Assembly: GCA_965240325.2 (NCBI GenBank)
Contig: OZ251239.1
Location: 1,364,001-1,428,000, forward strand
Source: Rebecca billardiae RCC1528
Taxonomy: Eukaryota > Haptophyta
Direction: 5' to 3'
Length of the DNA stretch: 64,000 bases
Shown here: positions 11,199 to 28,390 of the stretch, in pieces
Position numbering within the stretch: position 1 is the first letter of the stretch
Layout: the number at the start of each line of letters is the position of its first letter
The notes under the pieces: model-generated
What the model was told of the DNA's origin: nothing
Seen by the model: the letters and a program-made list of their open reading frames with translations, nothing else
Database searches by the model: none
Position numbers and translations under genes: made by a program

Positions 11199-12738
11199 TT
11201 ACCAGCAGCAGGCGAGACGCAGACGCACGATGGGCCCGGGCAAGCTCATGCGGAGCTCCTGCGCCCCAGCCGCCATCAAGTTCAGGCTGCTGCCGATGCC
11301 GAGCGCGGCCGAATTCAGGCCGCACGAGTACACGACACCGTCCGACGTCACAAACAGCGCGTGCGTCGGACCAAGCGAGCAGCCCACCACGCGCACGTGC
11401 CCGAGCGTGGCCATGCACTCCTCCGGCAGCGCGCCGGCATGCTCGCCGTCATAGAAGCGCCCTAGGCCGAGCTGCCCAAAGTCGTTGTACCCGAACGTGT
11501 GCACGCTGCCGTCCGCGCCAACGACCGCGCTGCTGGAGCCGCCACAGCTGGCGCGCACGGCGCGCACGCCCGCCAGCGCCTCGATGCGCTCCGGCAGGGG
11601 GCAACACGCGCCACAGCCACCCGCGCGGCCGAGGCCACGGTAGCCGAAGGAGTGCACGCCCCCGGATGCGTCCACGACCAGGCTGTGCCAGTAGCCTGCG
11701 CTCACGTGCACGGCGCGCACGCCCGCCAGTGCCTTGACGCGCCTCGGCCTGAGCCGCACACACGGCCAGCCGCACACGGGGGCCGTGGTCGCTGAAGCCG
11801 AGCTGGCCAAAGTCGGCGTGGCCGCACGCGTAGACGGCACCGTCGGTGCCGAGCAGCAGCGTGTGCGTCGGGCCGCACGCAGCTGCGCCGACGCGCACGC
11901 CGTCCAGCGCCTCGACGCGCGTCGGCTCCCGCCGGTCCTTCTTGTCGCCGTGGCCGAGCTGGCCGTCCTCGTTGGCGCCCCAGCTGTACGCGCACCCGGC
12001 GGCGCAGAGCGCGAGGCTGTGCCAGAGCGCCGCTGCGATGCCGACGACAGTCTCGCGTTCGAGAGCCTGCAGAGCCACGAACGAGCGGCGCGTTGCCTTG
12101 TCACCCAGCCCCAGCTGGCCGAACGCGTTGTCGCCGCACGCGTACACGGCGCCGACGGCGCTCAGCGCGAGCAGGTGGGTCCGCCCGGCGGCCGCCGCGA
12201 CCACGCGCACTGCGGCCAGCGAGGCGACGCGTGTCGGCACGAGCACCTCGGGCGCACCCGGATGTCCGAGCGCAGCGCACCGTCTGTAGGTGCGCACCCT
12301 CCGCTCCTCGCCGCACGTGTGCAGCCCGCCCTCCGCGTCCACAAACGCGCTCAGCGCCACCCTCGGCACTAAGCCGTGATCTCGCTCCACTTCCTCACGG
12401 CGGGGCTCGTCCGAGTTGACGGCCACGGTGAGCGCGTGCGCGCACGCGAGCGCGTGCACGCGCTCGCGCGCGAGTAGCTCGTGCGTCCACGTGCCCACGC
12501 CGGCGGGCAGCGCCGCGGGCGGCGCATGCGCGGGGCCGCGCCGAACCGCGCGCTCGCGCAGCGCAAGCTCGACCGGCGAGCGGCCGCCCGGCACGCTTCG
12601 GAAGAGGCGCGCCGTCGCGTTGGCGCTCTCGAGGTCGCGCAGCGGCAGGTCGACGATAATGTGCGCGAGCACGTCGGGCGGTAGGTCGCGCAGCCCAGCT
12701 CGCGCCGCGCGCGCCGCAGGCCTCGTGCGTGGCGCCAT
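11199..12738 (-). CDS. F-box / RCC1-repeat protein with apparent frameshift
   Basis: Starts at ATG 12738 (MAPRTRPAARAARAG). The F-box-like helix follows (LRDLPPDVLAHIIVDLPL… SANATARLFRSV, ~residues 16-50), then RCC1-type blades with YACGDNAFGQLGLGD, YSWGANEDGQLGHGD, YACGHADFGQLGFSD, HTFGYNDFGQLGLG. F-box proteins usually recruit substrates to SCF ubiquitin ligases, and RCC1 propellers bind partners. Near 11778-11782 (a run of five G on + strand) the frame changes: upstream reads ...FSDHGP and downstream resumes as ...RVKALAGVRAVHVSAG in the other forward-shifted frame. Removing one base in that run restores continuity with the paralogue next door, so it is either a sequencing error or an inactivating indel. 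Stop is at 11199-11201. About 510 residues if corrected. Confidence 0.75.
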
Positions 12739-12996
12739 CACCCGCCACTTACGCCGGTGGTCGTCGGCTTCGCGGCCCGGGCCTGCGCGAAGCCGCCAGC
12801 CCGCGCGGGTGCGTGCGTCCGGCTGCCAGGGGAGGGGCGTCCGGGCCTCCGGGGGGGCTTGAGCCGTGATGAGCAACATGAGAGGTGAGACTTGAGAGCC
12901 TTGACGCCCTTGTATTGACAACGGTTGACCGTGTGACAGTGACAAGCAGCCGCCGCCCCGCAGGCACGCAACCACCGACTAGGCGCCCTCACGCCC
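12739..12996. other. Spacer between tandem RCC1 paralogues
   Basis: 258 bp between the end of the downstream paralogue and the start of this one. No feature stands out; it should contain the promoter of the 12738 gene. Confidence 0.4.
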
Positions 12997-14514
12997 TCAA
13001 CGGTGCTCGGGCCTAAGATGCGATGCGGCATCGTCAGCCGCCGCCATCCAGGCGACACGCAGATGCGCGATGCGCGCGGGCCAAGTGACGAGGTGCGTCA
13101 GGTGTGCCATCGGTCGATCGTCAGCCGCCGCCAGGCTCAGGCCGTGGCCGAGCGCGGCCGAATCCATGCCGCACGAGTACACGGCACCGTCCAACGTCAC
13201 AAACAGCGCGTGCACCCGAGAGAGCGAGCAGCCCACCACGCGCATGCGCCTGGACGTGAGCACGCACGGCTGCGGCGACACGCAGATGGCGGAGTGCCCT
13301 CGGCCGAGCTGCGCAAAGTCGGTGATGCCGAACGTGTGCACGCTGCCGTCCGCGCCGACCACCGCGCTGCTGGAGCCGCCACAGCTGGCGCGCACGGCGC
13401 GCACGCCCGCCAGCGCCTCGATGCGCTCCGGCAGGGGGCAGCACGCGCCACCACCACCCGCGCGGCCGAGGCCACCTGCCCCGCCGCCGCCGAATGAGCG
13501 CACGCCACCGGACGCGTCAATGACCAGGCTGTGCATAGCGCCCGCGCTCACGTGCACGGCGCGCACGCCCGCGAGTGCCTGGATGCGCGCTGGTCCGAGG
13601 CTGCGTGGGGGCGAAAGGCCGTCGCCCAGCTGCCCAACGCTGTTATCCCCGCACGAGTAGACGGCACCGTCGGTGCCGAGCAGCAGCGTGTGCTCCAGAC
13701 CACACGCAGCTGCACCGACACGCACGCCGTCCAGCGCCTCGATGCGCGTCGGCTCCCACCGGTTGTGCTGGTCGCCGTGGCCGAGCTGGCCCAGCGAGTT
13801 GCGGCCCCAGCTGTACGCGGAGCCGGCAGCCGTGAGCGCGAGGCTGTGGGCGTCGTGAGTCACGACGCACACGGCGGCCTCGCGCCCGAGCGCATGCACG
13901 GCCACGAACGAGTGGCGCGTGGCCCTGTCACCCAGCCCCAGCTGGCCGTACCCGTTGACGCCGCACGCGTACACGGCGCCGGCGTCGCTCAGCGCGAGCA
14001 GGTGGCCGTAGCCAGCGGCCACGCTGCGCATGCGCACCGCACTGAGCGAGGCGACGCGCGTCGGCACGAGCACCTCGGACAAGCCCGGGTGTCCGAGCGC
14101 TTCGCACGGTGCGTATGCGGGCACGTCATGGCTCCCAGTAGCTTCCTCGCCGCACGTGTGCAGCCCGCCTTCTGCGTCCACAAACGCGCTGAGCGCCGCG
14201 GCTTCTTGAAGGTCAAAGGGCGCGTTCGACTGGACGGCCACGGCGAGCGCGTGCGCGCACGCGAGCGCGTGCACGCGCTCGCGCGCGAGTAGCTCGTGCG
14301 TCCACGTGCCCACGCCGGCGGGCAGCGCCGCCGGCGGCGCATGCGCGGGGCCGCGCCGACCCGCGCGCTCGCGCAGCGCGAGCTCGACTGGCGAGCGGCC
14401 ACCATGTGCGCTTCGGAAGAGGCGCGCCGTCGCGTTGGCGCTCTCGAGGTCGCGCAGCGGCAGGTCGACGAGAATGTGCGCGAGCAGCTCGGGCGGCAGG
14501 TCGGCCAGCCGCAT
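12997..14514 (-). CDS. F-box / RCC1-repeat protein
   Basis: Uninterrupted 505-residue frame, ATG at 14514 (MRLADLPPELL). F-box-like segment LADLPPELLAHILVDLPL (~2-20), then RCC1-type repeats with core motifs YACGVNGYGQLGLGD, YSWGRNSLGQLGHGD, YSCGDNSVGQLGDG, RSFGGGGAGGLGRA, HTFGITDFAQLGRG and YSCGMDSAALGHG. It is a tandem paralogue of the 11199-12738 gene (shared blocks include RERVHALACAHAL and RIEALAGVRAVRASCGGSS), and its intact frame is the reference for the frameshift there. An F-box/RCC1 arrangement suggests an SCF substrate adaptor, but a role is not shown here. The open frame continues far upstream of 14514 on this strand; I start at the ATG just before the F-box because the upstream part is low-complexity antisense of the ABCC gene. 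Confidence 0.85.
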   Translation of the reverse strand: MRLADLPPELLAHILVDLPLRDLESANATARLFRSAHGGRSPVELALRERAGRRGPAHAPPAALPAGVGTWTHELLARERVHALACAHALAVAVQSNAPFDLQEAAALSAFVDAEGGLHTCGEEATGSHDVPAYAPCEALGHPGLSEVLVPTRVASLSAVRMRSVAAGYGHLLALSDAGAVYACGVNGYGQLGLGDRATRHSFVAVHALGREAAVCVVTHDAHSLALTAAGSAYSWGRNSLGQLGHGDQHNRWEPTRIEALDGVRVGAAACGLEHTLLLGTDGAVYSCGDNSVGQLGDGLSPPRSLGPARIQALAGVRAVHVSAGAMHSLVIDASGGVRSFGGGGAGGLGRAGGGGACCPLPERIEALAGVRAVRASCGGSSSAVVGADGSVHTFGITDFAQLGRGHSAICVSPQPCVLTSRRMRVVGCSLSRVHALFVTLDGAVYSCGMDSAALGHGLSLAAADDRPMAHLTHLVTWPARIAHLRVAWMAAADDAASHLRPEHR

Positions 14515-14775
14515 CGCCCTTGCCTGTGCATGCGCGACCTTCCAGGGCGCCTTCGCGCGGACCAGGGTCCGGGCGGAACCTCCGGTGGAGTCCGGCACGC
14601 GCGGCGACAGTGAAGGCCGCCGCGCGGCCCGGGCGCGCCGCACGCCATCAAGCAAGAGCGCCCGCCGAGCAGCTCGTCGCGTGGGTTGCACACGCGCGCA
14701 CGGACCGCCCCGCCCGCCCCTCCACCTCCCCCGTTGGCGAGCGCCTCGCACCGCCCCGCGCGCGCACCCCGAGCC
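14515..14775. promoter_or_regulatory. Bidirectional spacer, RCC1 gene / ABC transporter
   Basis: 261 bp between divergent start codons, so it probably carries both promoters. GC-rich, with no TATA-like element. Confidence 0.45.
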
Positions 14776-22812
<8,037 letters not shown>

Positions 22813-23069
22813 GGGCGCGTAGGGGGCGGGCTGCGGGCTGCGCGGCCGAGTCCGCCGCACTCCGCGGGGTGCGGACAGGCATGAGACATGGGCGGTGGGT
22901 GAGAGGCGCGCCGCGACCACGGTCATCGAGTGCGATGACCACGGTCAGCAGGCAGCGCAGGCGAGCGAGCGCCTGGTGCTGGCGGAGCGGGTGGCCGGCC
23001 CGGCCGGGGGCGCGCGTACATGTCGCTCCGCCGCCGCGGCACTGTTCAGGGTTAGCGGTGCGCAGCATG

Positions 23070-23173
<104 letters not shown>

Positions 23174-23217
23174 AGTGATGACGACGATGACGACGACGAT
23201 GAGATCTGATAGATGAC

Positions 23218-23318
<101 letters not shown>

Positions 23319-23620
23319 GCTGATGACTACGACGATTATATAATATTATGCGCTGATGATGATCAATCGGCGCATCAGTACAGTACGACTGTCGTCGCAT
23401 CTTGATGGCGCGGCAATCCGGCCGGCCGCCGCCGCGGCGGCATATTATTTGGCTGCGCCCGCGCACTGACAGCGGCGCGGACGTGTCGTCGCCGAAGCCT
23501 GCGCGAGGATGGCCGCAGCGCACGGTTCGGCGGCGAGCATGCGGGACGAGCGCCAGCGTGACAGTCACAATGGCACGGCAGCTGCCACCCAGCCAGTTGC
23601 AAGCGGCGCACCGGGCGCGC

Positions 23621-23965
23621 TCACTTGGCCATCGCGGCGGTCTGCTCTCGGATCGCCGCGGCGATGTCGCGCAGCAGCCCCGTCTGCTCCTTGAGCAGCG
23701 GCGCGAGCTCCTCGCCACCGCCGCCACCGCCACCTCCCGCCGCGCCAAAGAGGCCGCCGCCGCCCGACTTGCCGTCGCCCGAGTCGCGGCCCATGCCGAG
23801 CACGGCGGGGCCGGATAACTGCTTCAAGGGGACGCCGTCGACCGCCTCGCCTCGCTTCATCGCCCACACGTCCTTCTTGAACTGGTGCGGGTCCTGCATG
23901 CCCGCAGCGCGCGCACACACACCAGCCGCCCCGGTGCGCTCTCTGTGAGGGACTTGTGCCGACAT
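23621..23965 (-). CDS. Small hypothetical protein with Gly-rich hinge and helical C-terminus
   Basis: 114 codons from ATG 23965 (MSAQVPHRERTG) to the stop at 23621. A candidate splice acceptor (GGCATGCAG) ends at 23894, so the true last exon may be only 23893-23621 with an upstream exon not identified. The central part reads DPHQFKKDVWAMKRGEAVDG…PLKQL, then a Gly-rich linker ([17 protein letters not shown]) and a charged helix (EELAPLLKEQTGLLRDIAAA) ending AAMAK. The amino-acid composition is more balanced than in shadow frames nearby, which is the main support. No family recognised. Confidence 0.45.
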   Translation of the reverse strand: MSAQVPHRERTGAAGVCARAAGMQDPHQFKKDVWAMKRGEAVDGVPLKQLSGPAVLGMGRDSGDGKSGGGGLFGAAGGGGGGGGEELAPLLKEQTGLLRDIAAAIREQTAAMAK

Positions 23966-24502
23966 GCTGCACGCGGCGGGGTGTTGCTGGATGCAGGGAT
24001 GCGCACAAGCGATTTGAGATTCGCCGAATCCGGCCCCCGACAAGAGCGAATCGTCCCGCCATCAATCAAGGGCGACGATCCCCCGACACGGCCGGATACC
24101 ATCGGATCCCGCGCGCCAAAGAATGAATGAACATCATCATCAATGCAGGAACCGGTGACGGCGGTTTAATTTCTGGCGCGGGCCACTGAGCCCGTATTGG
24201 TTATAACCTGCTGTCTGTGACCCCTTAATTCCTTTGCAGTGACTGCCTGAGCTGTGTGCGTCTCTTATTCTTAGTAAACTGTAGACATCGTCGTCGACTC
24301 GTCGTCGTCCTCCGCAACAGTCACATAGCCCGCGGGACGAACTGGGTTGGTCCATCTGCTCTCGGTCAGTGACGACTCTGATCCGGAGTCGTCACAAAAT
24401 CTATCTATCTATCTATCTATCTATCGATCGATCGATCTATATATATATATTAATATATATATTATATCTAATATCTTTTAATATATATATTATATCTAAT
24501 AT
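23966..24502. other. Intergenic, lower GC, tetranucleotide repeats
   Basis: Mixed sequence with a (CTAT)n/(CGAT)n tract (24401-24440) and TA-rich sequence ending at the left arm of the inverted-repeat element. I looked for snRNA or tRNA features and found none. Confidence 0.5.
24401..24440. repeat. (CTAT)n/(CGAT)n microsatellite
   Basis: Tetranucleotide repeat leading into TA-rich sequence. Confidence 0.9.
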
Positions 24503-26310
24503 CTTTGTTGGCCGAAGATACGCTAGCGTCCTTCCGACCACAAAATCGCGAAAAACGCCGCAATCGCTACTTGGTTTTCAGGCCTCGGCCCCAGCGGCAA
24601 ATGCGTTCAGCGACCTCGAAAACCTTGGGACCCGCTCGGGTTTGGGCGTCAGGTGCCGTAGGCGACCACGGACACGGTCCGACCGCCGGAACTACCGTCC
24701 AAAAGTCGAAGGACGCTACCACCCGTCCCAGCCCAGTGCGTCAAGCTCCGTCGGGGGCCGGCCGCTGACTCAGCGAAAACATTTGAAAAGAAATGGCCGT
24801 CGTCCGCCGCGCGGGCAGCTTCGCTCTGGTCGTGCGCGTGCGCGTAGGCGAGGGCTGTGCGACGGCGTGTCAGGTGGGCTGGTCTGCTAGTACCTCAGAA
24901 ACCCTTCCGGCGCTCATGTCTCGGCTTCCCGGCGTCTTCTGCGCCCATTCTCACTAGCCGAGCGGGTGCGTTTCAACGCAACACTCAGGCCGGCAGGCGC
25001 CTACGCCACCGCTTCATCGCACAGAGTAGGCTGCAGGAGCCAGGCGCGCGCTGTCTGGAGAGAGGGCCAGTGTATATGTTTCCAATGCGCGCGCGCTCAA
25101 GGCGCCATTCGAGCGCGTGTCGCGGGCAGAAGCGGACTCAGTAGGCAATGCTTGGCTTTGGCGACCGTTGCAGTCGAGCCGCGCTAGCAGGCGGCGGAGG
25201 GCCCAAGGCGGCACATATCTGCTGCGCCGAAGGTCGCTTACACGTGTGCACTGAGGATGAGCGCAACGCGCCGCCGCTCCAGCCATCTCAGCCGCCGCAG
25301 TCATTAAAGCGCGCGCTGCGACGGGCGCTGTGACGGGCCCTGGTGCTCATCCGCCTCGAGGCGCACCTGCGCGCACTGTGTCCGGGAGCTCATGACCTTC
25401 CATGGCCAACCTCATGAGCCCGCTGAGCCGGGACGGGCTCACTGGCTTTCTGCGGGACGGGTGGCGTAGCCGTATCGAGCTTCCTTTTGAGGGTGCGGGT
25501 AGTACGCTAGCGCCCGGGCTATGTTCGAGACCTCAGAGGCTAAGTTCGAGACCTCAGAGGCTAAGACTTCAGCCAGAGGTGCCCCAGGATATTCGGATTT
25601 AGGTGCCCAACATGATTGACTTAATGGGCAGCGAGCGCCGCGCACGTCCGAGAGGGCTCCACGACTGACGACGTTTTGAGACATTATTGAGTGACACGCT
25701 CAGCGACGCGCTCGGGCTCGTCGTCGGACGACCAACAGCACTGAGGGGTCACGGCGACAGCACACAGGGCGGGCTAGTCGGCGGGACGTACGGCATTCGC
25801 GACTCCATCTGAACCGTTGGCGAGCGCGCGGTGGCAGCGGCGCGCTGGTCGCACCTGCAACGCCCTGCTCAGGCACCGCGGCCACCGCGCTGCTGGCCAC
25901 GCCCACGGCTTGTGCCGCAGCGGCCGCACGTAGCTTGCACTGGCGCAACTGGCGTGGCGTGCGGCAGCACGGTGGCACTCGGGGTGATGACGTTGACGAT
26001 GATAACGGACAGATAAGTTGCTCCATCGCCACAGCCCGCTCGAAGCCCTGCGCCGCGCCGCTTTCCTCCGCCTCACGCCGCGCAGCGCCGCAGTCATCCA
26101 AATCACGACCGTCGTCGAGCGCGGTCGCCTCTGGAGGGCCGTCGTCGGCATCAGAAGAGAAGGTCTCGTCATGTGAGTTGTCATTGAGGTCCCAGGCGTC
26201 AATCGCGCCCGCGGCCGCCCTCGCGCGCGCCCCCTACGCGCCGTCAGAGCTCACGCGCGCCGGGTCGCCATCGAAGATACGCTAGCGTATCTTCCCCGCG
26301 GCCAACAAAG
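24503..26310. mobile_element. Candidate non-autonomous DNA element bounded by inverted repeats
   Basis: The left end reads CTTTGTTGGCC then GAAGATACGCTAGCGT (24503-24529). The right end (26279-26310) is its inverted complement with a 5-nt GCGGG insertion between the two blocks. The right arm is also part of a 22-bp perfect palindrome with half-site GAAGATACGCT (26273-26294). Base composition inside is less GC-rich than the neighbouring genes and no transposase is visible. Inside is a 21-bp direct duplication (25523-25564). No clear target-site duplication can be read because simple repeats (TA on the left, AG on the right) abut both ends. Alternative: chance retention of an inverted duplication. 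Confidence 0.45.
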
Positions 26311-26334
26311 AGAGAGAGAGAGAGAGAGAGAGAG
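26309..26334. repeat. (AG)n microsatellite
   Basis: Thirteen AG units between the inverted-repeat element and the 3' end of the first EsV-1-7 gene. Confidence 0.9.
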
Positions 26335-26338
26335 ATCG

Positions 26339-27724
26339 TCATCGTCGCGACATCGCTGCTGGCTGTGGCTCGCGCACCCGCGCCTCGAGCTCGCGCAGGT
26401 ACTGCAGCGTGGCATGGTGCTCATCCTCAGAATCAGCTTGTGCCGCGGGACTGGAGCGTGCGCCAACGCGCAGCTGGGCGCCCGCGGGCTCGGCCTCGCC
26501 CTCCATGACCAAGCGCAGCACGCGCAGGTGCGACGGGTCGGCCGCCTGCTCGGCGAGACGCAGCCGCATGCGCGCGCGCACGAGCTCGGCGCGCATGCGC
26601 TCGGTGGCAGCGCGCTCGGCAGCGAGCGCGGCGGCAGCGTCGGCGTGCCGCGTGTCCACAGCGGGCTCCACCAGCCGGCCGAGCAGCGGAGCATCTGCAA
26701 CATGCTCCCCGCTGCCACTGCCGCCTGGCTCGTCAGCGGGCGGGGCAGTGCTTAGCGCGGGCTGTGTGTGCGCTGCATGCGCCCTGCTCGGCCCCGCGCG
26801 CTTGCCCGGCCCATCGCCGCGGCTGCGCGGGCCACTGCCACTCGCGACATCAGAGCAACGCGGAGGGCGAGCCTCGGCGCGAGCCGTGGCCCTCGGTGGC
26901 TGTGGGTGCGGCTGCGAGCCAGCGGCTGCGGCAGCAGCTGCGGTCGTGCTGTCGCCATTGCGCTGCACGCGCCTGCGCTTTGCGATGCCGCCCTGCTGAG
27001 GCTCAGGGGCTGCAGCACGCTTGCGCTCGCGCATGGCGCGCCCGCTGATCATGCCATCCAGCTTGTGCGTGGCGCAGCGACTGAGACGTTTGTCGCCCGG
27101 CATGCCAAAGGACGGCTGCTTATCACAGCCGGCATGCTCGCACCTGCGGCTGACCACGTTGACCATGCCGGCCAACTGGTGCGTGGCGCAGCGGCTGGCA
27201 CGTGTGTCGCCCGGCATGCCAAAGTGCGGCTGCTTGTCACAGCCGGCATGCTCGCACCTGCGGTGGCCCACGTCGACCATGCCGGCCAGCTTGTGCGTGG
27301 CGCAGCGGCTGGCACGTGTGCCGCCCGGCATGCCGAAGTGCGGCTGCTTGTCGCAGCCGGCATGCTCGCACCTGCGGCTCCTCACGTCGACCATGCCGGC
27401 CAGCTTGTGCGTGGCGCACCGGCTGGCCCATTTGCCGCCCGGCATGGCAAAAGACGGCCGCGTGTCACAGCCGGCATGCTCGCACCTGCGGCTAATCACG
27501 TCGACCATGCCGGCCAGCTTGTGCGTGGCGCAGAGGCTGGCACGTGTGCCGCCCGGCATGCCGAAGTACGGCACCTTGTCGCAGCCGGCATGCTCGCACC
27601 TGCGGCGCTTCACGTCGACCATGCCGGCTAGCTTGTGCGTGGCGCAGCGGCTGGGACGTGTGTCGCCCGGCTTGCCAAATGCCGGTTGCTTGTCACAGCC
27701 AGCTCGGCCGCACGTGCGGGGCAT
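26339..27724 (-). CDS. EsV-1-7 repeat protein, copy A (6 repeats)
   Basis: Intronless, 461 residues, ATG 27724 ([12 protein letters not shown]). The N-terminal ~230 residues are six head-to-tail repeats matching C-X4-C-X16-C-X2-H-X12 exactly, consensus [19 protein letters not shown] then [13 protein letters not shown]. This spacing is that of the EsV-1-7 motif named from an Ectocarpus virus protein and found in the brown-algal IMMEDIATE UPRIGHT developmental regulator. Three Cys and one His per unit suggest metal binding (inference). Then come a basic NLS-like AKRRRVQRN, a Pro/Ala/Ser-rich linker with [12 protein letters not shown], and a helical C-terminus ([20 protein letters not shown] … [13 protein letters not shown]). 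The open frame extends upstream to 27952, but the start is set at the ATG conserved in all five copies. A nuclear regulatory role is possible, not shown. Confidence 0.88.
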   Translation of the reverse strand: MPRTCGRAGCDKQPAFGKPGDTRPSRCATHKLAGMVDVKRRRCEHAGCDKVPYFGMPGGTRASLCATHKLAGMVDVISRRCEHAGCDTRPSFAMPGGKWASRCATHKLAGMVDVRSRRCEHAGCDKQPHFGMPGGTRASRCATHKLAGMVDVGHRRCEHAGCDKQPHFGMPGDTRASRCATHQLAGMVNVVSRRCEHAGCDKQPSFGMPGDKRLSRCATHKLDGMISGRAMRERKRAAAPEPQQGGIAKRRRVQRNGDSTTAAAAAAAGSQPHPQPPRATARAEARPPRCSDVASGSGPRSRGDGPGKRAGPSRAHAAHTQPALSTAPPADEPGGSGSGEHVADAPLLGRLVEPAVDTRHADAAAALAAERAATERMRAELVRARMRLRLAEQAADPSHLRVLRLVMEGEAEPAGAQLRVGARSSPAAQADSEDEHHATLQYLRELEARVREPQPAAMSRR

Positions 27725-28390
27725 CCTCGCGCGCGTCAGCCACGTAGCGTGTGCCGTGCTACTCGAAAGGGCAGTGAAGACTACCAAGGCGAGGCCGCCA
27801 TCGTGCCCCGTGTGCGAGTTGTCGGCGGAGGCTCGCTGCCAGCCGGCCTCGGCGGGACGAGGGCAGCCGCTCGAGCACGTGAGCACGGTCGGGAGTACGC
27901 CCCGCCACGCACGTGCGGTGTGGACGTCGCGTAGGATGAAGCCGTGGCGCATGGGCCGCTCGCGCCGGCTGCAGCGGAGAAGTGATGGCCGCTGCGCGAG
28001 GCCGCCCGTCGCAGACTCGCAGCGGTCGGCCAGCCCGGGACTGCCAGCCGTACCGATCGTGCGCTCGCCTGCCTGCCGCCACGTCTGGAGTCGCTGGAGG
28101 GTGTGCTTTCTGACGGTGATTGCGTTGGGCTCATCACGTGGCTGCTACACGCCCGTCATAGAGGGGAGACCTCGACGTTTAGACGGCGTCTGCTGAGACC
28201 AGTCCGCGCCTTGCCGCCATGGCGCACGTAAACATGCCTGGATGTGCAGCGTCCGGCGTCGTAGCTCCGCCCGTCCCGGTAGCTCGATCGACTGGCGAGC
28301 GGCGGCAACTTGACGCGCCGATAATAGCCCGGCGGCGGTCATCATCATGCGTATACGCATCAAAGCACGGCGTCTTCAGCACAACGACTA
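27725..28390. other. Spacer between EsV-1-7 copies A and B, with copy A leader
   Basis: The first ~75 bp (27725-27800) is the conserved 5' leader of the family (minus strand, includes TTCACTGCCCTTTCGAGTAG and GGCGGCCTCG blocks). The remainder shows no other gene. Confidence 0.6.

Noticed and set aside
24130-24360. Possible snRNA/small RNA gene in a lower-GC spacer
   Set aside because: No Sm site, no recognisable U-snRNA core and no tRNA boxes could be found.
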